A DNA stretch of 64,000 bases from Rhizomys pruinosus (Eukaryota > Chordata > Mammalia > Rodentia > Spalacidae), in assembly GCA_009823505.1 (NCBI GenBank), contig VZQC01010425.1, positions 1,139,559-1,203,558 on the forward strand. Direction: 5' to 3'. Shown one piece after another: positions 52,571 to 63,575 of this stretch. The notes under the pieces were generated by a model that did no database searches, was not told where the DNA came from, and saw only the letters and a program-made list of their open reading frames with translations. A program made the translations under genes and the position numbers. How positions within the stretch are numbered: position 1 is the first letter of the stretch; each line of letters opens with the position of its first letter.

Positions 52571-52709
52571 CAAAGCAAAACAAAAAACCCCACCGGCACC
52601 TTTGTGTTGAACTGTGAGGAATATGTCTCTGTTCATTACAAATGACTTGGCCTCAGCCATTTTGTTATGTCAGCCCAAAGGAATACAGTGTCTGAAACCA
52701 TGTTCCCAG

Positions 52710-52860
52710 CCTGGATCTGTTCTCTTCCTAACTATGCATTTTCAGGTTTCTTAGGACCCATTTTAAAGCCCCAGTTTTCCCCTCTGTACAATGGGCATAC
52801 GGAGTCCTGGCTTTCAGCTTGTGAAAAGTGAAGGCAGTGTATGTGTAGAAGTCATCCAAC
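52710..52860 (+). repeat. MIR SINE
   Basis: 'tctcttcctaactatgcattttcaggtttcttaggacccattttaaagccccagttttcccctctgtacaatgggc'. Confidence 0.7.
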
Positions 52861-53370
52861 AGTAGTGGCTGGCTCCCTCTGCCAGCATCCTGCTGAGTGA
52901 CATGCTGGCATCTCCAGTTCTTGCTGAGCAACACACTGTCGCCTCCAGTCAGCAGCATCTTCAAGACCCTCTAGAGTCACAGAGCAGGAAGCGTCACCCT
53001 CTGCCGTGGAAGTGTTTGCAGTGACGGCCCATCAGAAGTTCCATAAGTCTCTCCACTAGCCCGGCCTTTTGCTCTCTCTGTGCCTTTGGCTTTGGCATTG
53101 TCTTGGCCCCTCAGCTTCATGCACACACCAACAGAACCCTCCAACGCCCAGCAAATTCCCTCAGCCAACCCTAGGGAACCCAGGCTTGATAAGTCTAGGT
53201 TGGGTATTCGAGGGATCAATCCCAGCTCTCCAAGACTTCTGTGTCCCCAGGAAGCTACTTGTTGGAGCTCTGTTTCTTGTTTCCTTCTTAGTGCATCTTA
53301 TCCTTGCTTCCTGAGCAGAGTACATCCCTTCAGAGACAGATGATGCAGGGCCTGGGGAATAGACCTTTTA
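52861..53370. other. unique sequence
   Basis: Nothing recognised. Confidence 0.4.
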
Positions 53371-53374
53371 TTCT

Positions 53375-53560
53375 GCAGGCCTGGGATAGACTCCCAGCTC
53401 TACAACTTTCTACCTGGGAGAGCTTAGCCATGTGGCTCGGCACTCTGGCAGTCACTCTACCCATCTGCTACATGGGTGGCATGTTCATAGTCTGTCTTGC
53501 AGGATCCTCTGAAGATCCAAAAACACTGTGCACATGACTGCATACCACATAGCAAGCACT
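53375..53560 (+). repeat. MIR SINE
   Basis: 'cctgggatagactcccagctctacaactttctacctgggagagcttagccatgtggctcggcac ... catctgctacatgggtgg'. Confidence 0.7.
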
Positions 53561-54349
53561 TGAGTAATGGCAGTTGGCTCTTTGTGAAAGTACTTCATGC
53601 GATGCCAGGCACACTGTGTGTACTTAGAAAATATTCAATGAGTTGATGCTTGGCTTTGAGCAAAAGTATAGGCATGGATGCCTTTAGGCAGAGAACTTTG
53701 TATATAGTATATATGTCCCACAGCAGTCAGACCACCCTTTACCTCCTTACTGGAGTCCAACAGGATTCATCAGAAGGATCCCGTGGATAGGGTAAAAACA
53801 GCACGGTTTCCATAGGCCTAGATCCCTAGGAGCTTGTGGATCCAGGAGAAAAAAAATCTGTCCTTTGTTGGGCCCCTGCCACCCCTAGAACATGGTTCCC
53901 CCTTCCCTGGCTCCACCCCAGAATCTCCCTTGGGACCCGTGGAATGATAGTGCCAAGAACTGAAAAATCCCTGATACTGCCTTGTCCCCTATCCTGGATG
54001 CCCAGGGCACAGCGAAGGTGAAGGTGAGGCCCACTTCTCCCGTCATGGACCTTATGTTTGAGAGGATGTTTGAGAAGATATAGAGCCCCTTAGACAATGC
54101 TGGAAACATGAGGGGTAAACAGACGGGGTGGGTGGGAAGGACCAAAGCAGGAGGCTGTTTTCAGATGTGTGCCACCAAGAACTCTTGTCAATTGACAGTT
54201 GAGGAGACAGAAGAACAGACTGACCCAAGGTCATCGGTAAAATTTAGGCACCCAGGGGCTCCTGAAGTGTTCTTCACCTCATTCATCTCATGGCTCTTTG
54301 CCCTGGCCTCTCAGCCTCAGACAGCAGAAACTATTGTGATGACCTGACT
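53561..54349. other. unique sequence with MIR/L2 pieces
   Basis: 53595-53645 'cgatgccaggcacactgtgtgtacttagaaaatattcaatgag' is MIR/L2-like, and 54190-54250 'attgacagttgaggagacagaagaacagactgacccaaggtcatcgg' is an antisense MIR piece. If the minus-strand exon at 54350 is real, part of this would be its 3' UTR; an AATAAA on the minus strand occurs near 53369. Confidence 0.4.
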
Positions 54350-54552
54350 CTAGTCAGCTAGCATCTTGTAGGTCCCTGTGTAGTGAAGGAAGAGGCCTGG
54401 GCCCTCTCCATGGCCTGGGAATGTGTTGGAGGCCAGGAACTTGCACAGGCAAATGACGTCTGTGAAAACATTGGCTGTTGACAGCTCCAGCTGTGGGGGC
54501 CAGGAGTGCCCCACAATCCAGATGTTGGCTTCATCCACCTCTGTCTTTCTGC
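54350..54552 (-). CDS. possible terminal coding exon, family unknown
   Basis: Read on the minus strand, an open frame of about 66 codons follows a possible acceptor (CGCAG or AAGACAG, near 54543-54553) and ends at a TAG (54350-54352). Residues include EVDEANIWIVGHSWPP near the start and HYTGTYKMLAD at the end. Third positions are mostly G or C (about 70% by my count), leucines are mainly CTG, and the amino-acid mix is ordinary, unlike the low-complexity frames elsewhere. Against it: two other frames are also open here, the upstream pyrimidine tract is weak, no matching upstream exon was found, and I recognise no protein family. It could be a true last exon, an exon relic or chance. Confidence 0.22.
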
Positions 54553-55125
54553 GGTTGATTTACAAAGTACCTCACAGCCCAAAAGAGAGCAACAGGAGGC
54601 CACAGGGTGGCAAAGGCCTGGCAAGAATCCCCAGTGCAAGCTCTAGAGAGCCAGAGGGCTCAGATATATGCCTCCAAGGTGAACTGGACAGCAGGGGTCA
54701 CTCCTGGGCAGACAGTGTCCCAGGGAATGTGGGTCCCCAGCCTCCCTGGTCAAATGTGCTAGATTTCTGGCCTAGGACAGAGAAGTAAATCCAGAAGTTG
54801 AGCTAGTGTCATGCCTCACGTTTCTCCTCAGGAGCAGTAATCGCTCCAGCCCTGAAAGTATGTAAGCCGGGTATGCACACCCAGAGCCTGTGATAAGCGG
54901 TGTATAGTGCATTCTCTCATTTGATGGGAGCAGGGCCAGAGGCCTTCTTGCCAAGTTCCCAGCCCCAGGGTCCAAACATGGCTGTCCTTGCTTCAACATG
55001 CAATGTGCCTAGTCCATGTCCCACTCCAGCCCCTTGCTGGGGTTGGAACCTGTTTCTTCTAAACCCTCTAACTAAGTGATCTCAGACCAAGGTCTTGATG
55101 GGACAGCCCTACCACCCCTACCCCA
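54553..55125. other. unique sequence
   Basis: No recognised repeat or exon. Confidence 0.4.
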
Positions 55126-55129
55126 CTCT

Positions 55130-55275
55130 CCTAATGCATCCTCGCTGGCCGGCTGGGAACCGCAGACGGTGCTGTGACATGAGGGGAGATAAGGGAGCTC
55201 TCACATTTCCCCCGGCTGGGCTCCTGGGCCTCCAGCATTCACGCTGACTGATTTCAACATGAAAGGGCCCCTTGA
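55130..55275. other. possible conserved non-coding block
   Basis: 'cgctggccggctgggaaccgcagacggtgctgtgacatgaggggagataaggg' and 'cattcacgctgactgatttcaacatgaaagggcccc'. Repeat-free, retains five or more CpGs, has a GATA-type AGATAAGG. Conservation is inferred. Confidence 0.3.
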
Positions 55276-55785
55276 GAAGGAGACCCCCTCCCTTTCCCCC
55301 TTCCCGCTGCTAAGCCCCACTCCTCAACTAACCACTGTCTGAGCCCCCTCCCTCTGGAGTAGCCACATGCTCACTTGCCTGCCAAGCCCTATCCCAACTG
55401 CTTCAGTCTCACCTCTCCCCCTCCACCATCCGGGAAGAACACCCCCTGCGTGGGAACTCAGGGTTGCCCCTGCCAATATCACACTGTGGGGGAGAAACAG
55501 GGTACCAACCAGTGATACAGGACCAGAGGCTAGCCTGGAGATACAGGCCAGCTGATCAACTCTAGGCTGATATGTTGAACCAATCTCTACTGAAGAAGTC
55601 TCTCACTTCCAGCCCAAAGGGATCCAGAGCAGTCTCAAATCTAAGTCCATCTAGCTAACAGCCCAGGTCTCCACCAGGATCTTCTTTGACTGCCAAAGAC
55701 AGGTGCCCTTCCAAACTCTACCGAAGCATCTCCCTGCTCTGCCACCAGAGGCCTTCCACATCTGTCCTAAATCTTTTATGTGGCA
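55276..55785. other. unique sequence
   Basis: C-rich start (ccccctccctttcccccttcccgc). No gene. Confidence 0.4.
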
Positions 55786-55794
55786 ACTTTTCAA

Positions 55795-56450
55795 CCTTTT
55801 ATTTTTTTAAGCTAATTTTAGACTTACAAGAAAGGTGTAAAAAATAGAACAGATCACTGCTATACACCCCTCACCTGGCTTCCCCTAATATTAACATCTT
55901 ACATAACTGTGGTATAATACTCAACCTTCACCACAGTTCGGTACTACTGCCTGAGCTACAGAGTTCACTGTCTTCCTTCTCCCAATATCCACAAATGTCC
56001 ACTTTCTGTTGCAGGTCCCGAACCCAGACCCCACTATCAAGCTTCCTGACATTCCTCTAACCCGCAACAATTTCTCAGGCAGTTTCTTTCTTTGTGGTTT
56101 TGATACTTCTGAAGAGCAGGTGTTTTGTAGCCTGTCCCTTAATGGGGGCTTGCCTGATGTTTTGTCAGGACCAGAGAGAAGCAATGCATCTGGGGCACTC
56201 CCCGTCTTCTCAGCACACCATATTTGGAAGCTCAGATAATGTGTCAAGTGCCTGTTGATGTTTACCTTGATCATCAACTTGGTTAAGCTGATATCTGGAG
56301 GGCAAATCCACTCTAAAGTTGATATATTTGTTTGATAAGGTCTTGAGAAAGCTGTTAAACTGTATAAAACCTGTTTCTCCTCAAATGTTCACTCTGCCAC
56401 ACCTATCAGTATATCACCAAGCACTACTGTGATTTCTTAGTACTGATGTT
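55795..56450 (+). repeat. ancient mammalian LINE-1 3' UTR remnant
   Basis: 'gctaattttagacttacaagaaaggtgtaaaaaatagaacag', 'cacccctcacctggcttcccctaatattaacatcttacataactgtgg', 'cccttaatgggggcttgcctgatgttttgtcagg' and 'ttaccttgatcatcaacttggttaagctg' match a well-known old mammalian L1-associated 3' sequence. The strand is as I remember the consensus. Confidence 0.7.
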
Positions 56451-56451
56451 C

Positions 56452-56501
56452 TGTCTCTTTGTCTCTCTCTGTCTCTGTCTCTCTGTCTCTCTGTCACACT
56501 G

Positions 56502-56555
<54 letters not shown>

Positions 56556-56575
56556 CTCTCTGTCCCTCTCCAAGG
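56452..56575. repeat. TCTG/TC microsatellite
   Basis: 'tctctttgtctctctctgtctctgtctctctgtctc' then about 23 TC units then TGTCTCTCTCC. Confidence 0.95.
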
Positions 56576-57182
56576 TCTCCCTTTATAGGACAGATCTTTG
56601 TGAGTCAATGTCTTGACTACTGTTGGGATTACAGACTTGTGCCATCTTGCTTGTCCCTTTATGTGTATACTAACTGTAAGGAAACGCTGTCCTTTCTACC
56701 CCATTTATTTATGTATTCAATTCTTTAGGTCAGTATGGACCAGGAGGTCTTTATTGTGATTTATGAGTTAAAACCCACTATCGCCTTGAAGGAGGTGGAG
56801 CATAACTCCCTACTCTCAGATACTGGCTGTACACTGTGACTTTATTCTGAAGAAATGGGGGGGGGGACAGCAGGAAAAGCATACCAAACACTACCCCAGC
56901 CAGGGGATCCAGGCAGCATCATCAGCTGACCATGCCTCTCCTGTGTGGGGCAGGGCACCTCACCTGTGCCTCCTCCCCAAACCAACTCTCTACTTTAACC
57001 ATAAGAAAATCGTTATGAGTTTTCAAATCCAAACCAAATAGCCAAGTGATACTCCTCCAAACTGTCAAATGTCACCAAGAGCAAGGAGAGCCTGGGAATC
57101 TATCCCAGCCTCAGGGAGCCTAAGGAGATATACCGACTGCATGTAAGGTGGTGTCCTGGGAGTAGAGCTGGGACAGGCAAAA
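56576..57182. other. unique sequence
   Basis: A B1-like scrap at 56570-56655 (aggtctccctttataggacag ... gattacagacttgtgcc). G run at 56859-56867. No gene. Confidence 0.4.
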
Positions 57183-57184
57183 CT

Positions 57185-57285
57185 GAAGTCACTAAGAACC
57201 AAGGGTGGAGCTCAGCACAGAGCACTGAGCTAGCATGTACAGGACCCTGGGCTCCTCCCCAGAACTGCAAAGGAAACTAACAACA
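57185..57285 (+). mobile_element. ID SINE, old
   Basis: 'accaagggtggagctcagcacagagcactgagctagcatgtacaggaccctgggctcctccccagaactgc'. Confidence 0.75.
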
Positions 57286-57377
57286 AATAAGACACAACAA
57301 CAACTCTAAGAAAATCTGAGGAAAGTATGGCTTCAGTTAACAATATTGTATTGGAAATGTATCAGTGCTTATTTATT

Positions 57378-57624
57378 TGTTTTTAATATATTCTATTATT
57401 ATTTTTTATGTGTATGAATGTACTGTCTGCATGTAGGTTTGTGTACTCATGTCATGCAATGCCGTGGAGGTCAGAGGAGGGTGTTGGATTCCCCTGGAAC
57501 TGGAATTCTTCTGGAATTGGAGTTACAGACAGTTCTCAGCTGCCATGTGGGTGCTGGGAATCAAACCTGGGTCCTCTGCAAGAGCAGTTGGTGTTCTTAA
57601 CTGCTAGGCCATCTCTCCAGCCCC
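57378..57624 (-). mobile_element. B2 SINE, long form
   Basis: Antisense copy with the 17-bp internal duplication (GGAACTGGAATTCTTCTGGAATTGGAGTT). Flanks CAGTGCTTATTTATT (57363-57377) and CAGTGCTGATTTATT (57625-57639) form a target-site duplication with one change. Confidence 0.96.
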
Positions 57625-57639
57625 CAGTGCTGATTTATT

Positions 57640-58685
57640 AATTGGAGCAAATGTACCATACTAATGTGACTTGCTAGCAATAAGGAAACCATGTGCAGGT
57701 ACATGGGAACTTTCTGTACTATGTTTGTACCTTTTGTGCAAATCTAAAACTGGGCTGAAACAAAAATACATTCTTAACCATCCAGTACTATCATTAATTA
57801 TTTTCTGCTCCATTTGCTCCTGCCTTGGCTACAGGACCTCCTTTAGCCCACTCTGTGTTCCTCTGAGAGGCCCCCATCATCTCTAGCATCTCTAGGATGC
57901 TCCAGGCTCATCACAACCTTTCACTGCCCAGCCTGGATGCACATATTTCTCCAGGAGCCCAGGCTCCTCTAATTGGGGAATGGTATAGGAAACCAACTAT
58001 AAAATATGTGTGTGCTAGCCCACACTGTTGAAATTTTGAATGTTATTTACTCATGTTGATTCCTCATGAGATCTACTGCTTTTGCTGTAATGTCTCATGA
58101 TATTCCTTACCAGGGTTGGAGCGGAGTCTTGTACTAATCTCCTGCTGGTTGCCACTGATTGCATTATGCATCTTCTTTCAGATCAAAATGCTGTATTCTC
58201 TATGGATAGCCATGGGCTAGTGTTTCTCCAGGGCAGTATATCAAGAAATAAAGCTTCTGTGCCAAAAGGTCTGGGCAACTGACATGCTCATAGTAGCTAT
58301 CAACGCATCTTTGAGGTGGTTGCACAAGTTAACTGTCGTTCAGGTCTGGGCCTGCCCTTCCCTATCTTTCATCCCCCACTGCTCTCTCTCTCTCTCACTT
58401 CTGGACTACCTCCGACCCAGTCCCAGTGAGCTGCTTGCTGTTTTCTCTCATGCTTCCAGGGCTCTGCCTATTTTGTTCTTTGATTCTTAGCAGTATACTC
58501 ATATGTCAAAGCTCGCCTCAAAGAGCATCTCCTTGTGAAAATCTTTAAGCAAATGATTGGGGGCTCCTTCAGTGCTCCTACTTTGTCCTCTTGGGCCACA
58601 GCGTGGAATCTGGGGGAGGTGGCTCTTTTGCCCATTTGGTTTTCTGTGAACATATGCAGACTATCCTAGTCTAGGTTTGGGACAG
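57640..58685. other. unique sequence, no gene seen
   Basis: AT-moderate. Short (TC)n at 58382-58395. No exon recognised. Confidence 0.4.
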
Positions 58686-58689
58686 AGGA

Positions 58690-58930
58690 GGTCCTCCTAG
58701 TTTGTGCTGAACGAATGGGTAGACTTGGCATTGACTCCAGGCAGCCTTTTATCGTAAAGCTCCTTTTTTGCCTATTAATTAGGCGATGGTCCACAGCACC
58801 AAAGGAAGAAAAATATTTGCTGATGATTGAAACAGGGCCAATGAGATGCTTTTGGACAGTCAAAGCCACTGGACCTATATTCATTTTCCAGTCTCCTGTC
58901 CCAGACCTGCATGGGACATTTGGAGTCTTC
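58690..58930. promoter_or_regulatory. candidate conserved regulatory block
   Basis: 'gccttttatcgtaaagctccttttttgcctattaattaggcgatggtccacagcacc' followed by 'gatgattgaaacagggccaatgagatgc'. Repeat-free, with a homeobox-type ATTAATTA core inside the inverted repeat GCCTA/TAGGC. Two frames on opposite strands are open across it. Conservation is inferred. Confidence 0.33.
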
Positions 58931-59450
58931 TAGCCAGCTCGTCAGTTATCTAGAGCAGACACCTGGGGGGACATCTCTTCCATCTTCCTGTCCCTCGGAA
59001 GGCCATTCTCTGGTCACCACAACCAAAATGAGCCATCCCTGCTGCCTGCAGCTCTGCTGCTGCTCCCTCAGGACAGGCACCCATCATCTCCTTAGTTGCG
59101 AAGCCCCCTAATTGGCCTCTCTTCATCCAGTTCTTTCCCTTCCAATCCAAAAGGCAGCAGGGATCAGAAAGATGACTTCACATGGCAACTGTGATCTTGT
59201 GCTAACCCTGCTTGCATGCTCAGGGGCAAATAAGCTTCCAGTGTCCTCAAGGTGGTGTTCCTACCTCAGAAGCAAAGTGGCACACAGCACACCTGTGGAG
59301 CAGGTGCGGGAACTGAGAAGGGAGCCACCCTGCAGCAGGTGCATGCTGCTTTCACTCAGTGGTCGGCACCAGCTCCTCCACAGGACGTGCTGTAGACCCC
59401 CGGCTCTTTAAATGCTTGGACTTCAAGCTCTGTTGTGATCTGGCACAGTG
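58931..59450. other. unique sequence, possibly old repeat on the left
   Basis: Nothing recognised with confidence. Confidence 0.35.
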
Positions 59451-59454
59451 GAAG

Positions 59455-60070
59455 TGGTTTGCCCTGTCAAAGCTCATGTTGAAATCTTATTGCCAATGCA
59501 GTAGTATTGGAAGGTAAGGCCCTGAAAGGGGCTTAATGTCCTCTTTGGGAGACTGGATTATTTCTCATGGAGGTAGATTAGTTCTTCTGAGAACCAGCTC
59601 TTGTGAAGTGTCTTTCCCCTTCGTCACCTCTGTCTTCTGCCTGTTTACCCTTCCACTTTTTAAAAAATTTATTTATTTATTTATTTTCATATGTGTATGA
59701 ATGTACGGTCTGCATGCAGGTTTGTGCACCCATGTCATGCAATGCCTCAGAGGTCAGAAGAGGGTGTCGGATTCCCCGGGAACTGGAGTTAAAAATGGTT
59801 CTCAGCCGCCATGTGGGTGCTGGGGATCGAACCCGGGTCCTCTGCAAGAGCAGTCAGCGCTCTTAACCGCTAGGCCATCTCTCCAGCCCCTGCCCTTCCA
59901 CTTTTGTACTATGCACACAGCCACACATGGCCTCTGCCAGACACGGTCACCCAATCTTGAAGCCCCCTGCCTCTAGAATGATAAGCTAAACAAACCCTTC
60001 TGTTTTTTTTTTCATTACAAATCACTTAGTTTATGGTATTCTCTTATAGTAACATAGAATAGACTAAGAA
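59455..60070 (+). repeat. MaLR LTR (MST-like) split by a B2
   Basis: Left part 'gctcatgttgaaatcttattgccaatgcagtagtattggaaggtaaggccc ... ttctcatgga' and right part 'cacatggcctctgccagacac ... cctctagaatgataagctaaacaaa ... ttagtttatggtattctcttatagtaacatagaatagactaag' join to one MST/MLT1-type LTR. Confidence 0.85.
59661..59892 (-). mobile_element. B2 SINE, short form, young
   Basis: Antisense, CpG-retaining (GGTGTCGG, CAGCCGCC, GATCGAACCCGGG). Flanks CCCTTCCACTTTT at 59648-59660 and 59893-59905 are an exact target-site duplication. Confidence 0.97.
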
Positions 60071-60440
60071 AGTATTCTCTGCTCCTGGAGTTTCTGATGT
60101 ATCACAATAGGGCCTGGAGCGTAGCAAGGAACATCATCAGTATTCACTTATAAATGGATAGAGAGCAGATAGGTGGATGTCCAGCCGGCTGGCTGGCTGG
60201 CTGGTTGGCTGGAGAATATGATATATTCTCCAGGGATATATGAGGGGGCAGATGTAAAGATGAATGGATGGGCAGATGAACTGAGGAGTGGGTGGATTGA
60301 TGGTTAAACAGCCTGAATGGGTATACTAAGCTATAAGACCACAGATTATGATTAATTACAGAATAACAATAAAGAATAGTGAAGGAAGAAATAAATTCAA
60401 AGGCTTGTCAAAAGTCTCAGCAATCTTGAACCCAGGAATG
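60071..60440. other. GGAT/GGCT-rich tract and a small inverted repeat
   Basis: (GGCT)n at 60184-60210 and scattered GGATG units to 60305. CTGGAGAATAT (60209-60219) and ATATTCTCCAG (60223-60233) form an 11-bp perfect hairpin with a 3-nt loop. Confidence 0.7.
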
Positions 60441-60444
60441 ACTA

Positions 60445-60570
60445 TAGTCTGCATTTTCCAAATGAGCCATTGAACCATTTTACAGTGGTTCAAATGATAT
60501 GAAGTGACTTCCTTGCTTGAGGTCCCATAGTGATCACTGAGGCAGGGATTTGAACCTAGGCCTTCAAAGC
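60445..60570 (-). repeat. MIR SINE
   Basis: 'cattttacagtggttcaaatgatatgaagtgacttccttgcttgaggtcccatagtgatcactgaggcagggatttgaacctagg'. Confidence 0.85.
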
Positions 60571-60724
60571 TCATGTTTCTCTCCACAACCTTACAGTAAA
60601 CATGGTGTGCAGTGCCCCATTATGGCAGCCTAAGAGTGGAAGTTGATTATGTCTGAAGGACCTAAATTTAAGTCTTTTCAATATTTCCAATCTTCCATTC
60701 ATTCCAAGTATACTCAGAGTGCCT

Positions 60725-61018
60725 CTGATGGTTAATCTTCTTTGTCAACTTAACTGGATTTGCAGTCACCTGGGAGATGCACATTTGAGAGAGATTTGAG
60801 AGAGGAGGGAAGACCTACCCGTATGTGGGTGGTACCATCCTACGTGCTGGGGTCCCAGCATTTGTCACTCTCTGCCTCTTGGCTGTGGACACAATGTGAC
60901 CAGCTACTGTACACTCCTGTTGCATGCCCCCCATGATGGACTAGACCCGCAAACTGTAAGCTCAGAATAAGCTCTTCCTTCTTTATTTTATCAGATATTT
61001 TGTCCCAGCAAGGAGATA
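60725..61018 (+). mobile_element. second type of hAT-like rodent MITE
   Basis: 'ctgatggttaatcttctttgtcaacttaactggatttgcagtcacc ... gggaagacctacccgtatgtgggtggtaccatcc ... gtggacacaatgtgaccagc ... catgatggactagacccgcaaactgtaagctcagaataagctcttcc'. A familiar rodent interspersed repeat, related in layout to 31285 and 42900; name uncertain. Confidence 0.75.
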
Positions 61019-61023
61019 ATACA

Positions 61024-61025
<2 letters not shown>

Positions 61026-61080
<55 letters not shown>

Positions 61081-61100
61081 CCTCTTTCTCTCTCTTCCTT
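61026..61100. repeat. (TC)n microsatellite
   Basis: About 22 TC units then TTTCTCTC variants. Confidence 0.95.
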
Positions 61101-61114
61101 TAAGGTACAGGTAG

Positions 61115-61290
61115 AGAGGGCAGATGGATCTGACTTTGAATTGAATCTTGGCTCTGCTGTTTGCAAACCTCATAAACTCTTAGTGCCTCAGTTTCTCCAT
61201 CTGTACAATAAGGATAGAAACACCTATTTCTTAAGCTTGCTATATGCGTTAGATGAGTACAGGTCTATAAATCATTTAGCTCACAGCCAC
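61115..61290 (+). repeat. MIR SINE, near full length
   Basis: 'ggatctgactttgaattgaatcttggctctgctgtttgcaaacctcataaactcttagtgcctcagtttctccatctgtacaataagg'. Confidence 0.9.
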
Positions 61291-61479
61291 ACACACTGCT
61301 GTTGAATGTCTGTCTGGGATTCAGGCTGTAATGCAGGGGTGGCCAATTCTGTGTGGTCCCCGCCTTTCCCCTCAGGGAATTAAGTGAAGGGGAAAAAAAG
61401 TCACAGAAATCATCATAGAACCCATGGACTGTGTTATGAGGGGAAGAAAACCCAAAATAAGTCAGAAAACCCAGAATGG

Positions 61480-61800
61480 CAAATCTAATATAGATGGGGT
61501 GGTAATGCAGGGTAGGCTGTTTCTAAGGAGGTACATCCCAGCTGTGTCCTAAAGATCAAAAAATAGCCAACCATGCAACACTCTAGGGAGGGAGCACAGC
61601 AAATGCAAGGGTCCTGAGGTGGGTGTGAAGTTACTGAGTCTTTAGGACAGGAGACCAGGCTGGAGCAGAGCACTGTCAGGAAGACAGGCGGGAAAGCGAT
61701 CACTGGTGCTGCAAAGGCCAGCTCGTGTAGGCTCTCTTCTCTAAGTCACATGGGAAGCCACTGGAAAGTTTGAATCAAGAATGTGCCCCTGCCTGATTTG
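61480..61800 (+). repeat. ancient mammalian repeat, unnamed
   Basis: 'gcaacactctagggagggagcacagcaaatgcaagggtcctgaggtgggtgtg ... aagtcacatgggaagccactggaaagtttgaatcaagaatgtgc ... ctgatttgcatttt' follows a widespread mammalian repeat (fragments 'agcatgtgcaaaggccctgagg', 'atgggaagccattggagggtttt'). Name not recalled with certainty. Confidence 0.6.
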
Positions 61801-62265
61801 CATTTTTACAGGAGGGTAGATTGTGAAGAGCAAGGCAGGAGCCAGGAGTCCTGTGAGGATCAGAAGGCAGCAGCAGGAGTGCAGGGCGGGCTTCACGGCA
61901 GGCATCCTAGGTATTCTCTGGCTCCTTGTTGCTTCAGCATTGCACAGCAATCTCTCACCTGTCTTCAGAACCCACTTTGGAACCAGCCAGTTTGGGCCAC
62001 CACTGCACTGCTTTTGCTCTGAGGACCCATCTTCTGCCCTCCATCCCACAGCCCATTTGTGATGGCCACGGGGTCTTAGCTTTCGAGGTCGCTCCTTTGG
62101 TGCCCATTCTTCCTGGAGCACAGCCAAAGTCAGAAGGCCCTCTACGACCAGATCCTCCTTTCCCTTCTGCCCTCGTGTTCCCTTTCCGTCCCCTTTGTGC
62201 CATAGTCAGACACACTGGCTTCTTCAGGTCTTCCAATGTCATCCGCATGCAAGCAACACAGCATC
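61801..62265. other. unique sequence
   Basis: Overlapping open frames on both strands with no domain. No gene recognised. Confidence 0.4.
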
Positions 62266-62269
62266 TTTG

Positions 62270-62610
62270 CATGGACCGTTCTCTGCCTAGAAAGCTCTTC
62301 CCTCTATAGCTACACGATCCCATCCTGTCTCCTTCAGAGTTATCTCAAGTGTCACCTTCTAAATGTGATCTTAAATTTGCAACCTCTCGTCAGCTTCAAC
62401 CTCTTTTTTCCTGCTTTATTTTTCCCTCAGAGAACTTACAAGCAGCCATCAAGTGATCTCTCGTATTTAGTTTTTATTTTCACCTCCATTCACTTCAATG
62501 TGGACTTCTCAATGAGAGTGGCCTTAACTTTCTTCATGATGTATCTCAAACATGTTGAACAGTGTTTGTGTATACTAGGTGCTCAATAGAGATCTGTTGA
62601 ATGAAAGACC
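62270..62610 (+). repeat. L2 LINE 3' end
   Basis: 'gaccgttctctgcctagaaagctcttccctc ... ctccttcagagttatctcaagtgtcaccttctaaatgtg ... cattcacttcaatgtggacttctcaatgagagtgg ... aacagtgtttgtgtatactaggtgctcaatagagatctgttgaatgaa'. A long, well-aligned L2 end. Confidence 0.9.
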
Positions 62611-63518
62611 ATCTACGGAAATGAGAAGAAAAACTTCTAGTATATTGGAAAACTAGATGCATGCAAGGGGTAGCTGTTGCCAATTTCATTATCACATACG
62701 TGTGTGAGAAGCTGTCACTTTGCTCAGGAAGTGGAGGCCTCATTTATCATTTCCATTACCATCCTTCTCTGCAAATATCAACTTGTCACCCTCCTTCCGT
62801 GGTGGCTGGTGTAATGAGCCTGCTTTAAACTTGCCAGCTGGCCAAGTATTGTTGTAGTATTTGTCATAGCCTGTCCCCACTATTGCGTGTGCACATGCAC
62901 GCACATGTGTGTGTAGCCAGTGTCTGGCTTTTTTGGTCCCACAAGCACCTCCCATGGGCATTTGTACCCCTGATGAGGAGGATGGACGTTAGTGCAAGGC
63001 CTACTAAGTGCAGCAGCACCTCCCTGACAGGCAGCCCTGGACCCTAACTCCAACACTGCCTTCTCAATGAGTGGCTTTGAGAGCAGTCTGAGTTCCAGCC
63101 TGGTCACCGTGGAGACACTGGGGATTGTAACAGTCCCTTCCTCATGGTTTGCAATGAAGGTGGCCCCAGCACATGGAAACAGACATCTCTAGCTGACTAG
63201 GAAGCTCTCCCCTCAAATGAGGCCGGCTTATGGTGTTGTCTTAGTTGACAGCATGTCTTTGACCCACGCTTCCCTGAGGGAGGTGGGCTTCAGGGGAGTA
63301 GAGTGCTCCTGCATTTGCTGAGTGCTCCTTTGGGCCTGCTGCCGACCTAGGTCAGCTATAACCACTAGTCGAGCCGATCTTTATAATAGTGTTATGGGCT
63401 GAGTACTGTTCCCATCCACCCAGAACTGAGAACACTGACACAGCACTGGAATGGTTTGGAGTCTGTGCTCACCCCACAGACTGCATTGTTTCTCTTACAC
63501 ATGGAGTCAGCTAGCCCA
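62611..63518. other. unique sequence, no gene seen
   Basis: A short GT/CA tract at 62883-62915. No exon or repeat recognised. Confidence 0.4.
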
Positions 63519-63522
63519 GAGG

Positions 63523-63572
<50 letters not shown>
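63519..63572. repeat. (GA)n microsatellite
   Basis: About 23 GA units. Confidence 0.95.
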
Positions 63573-63575
<3 letters not shown>

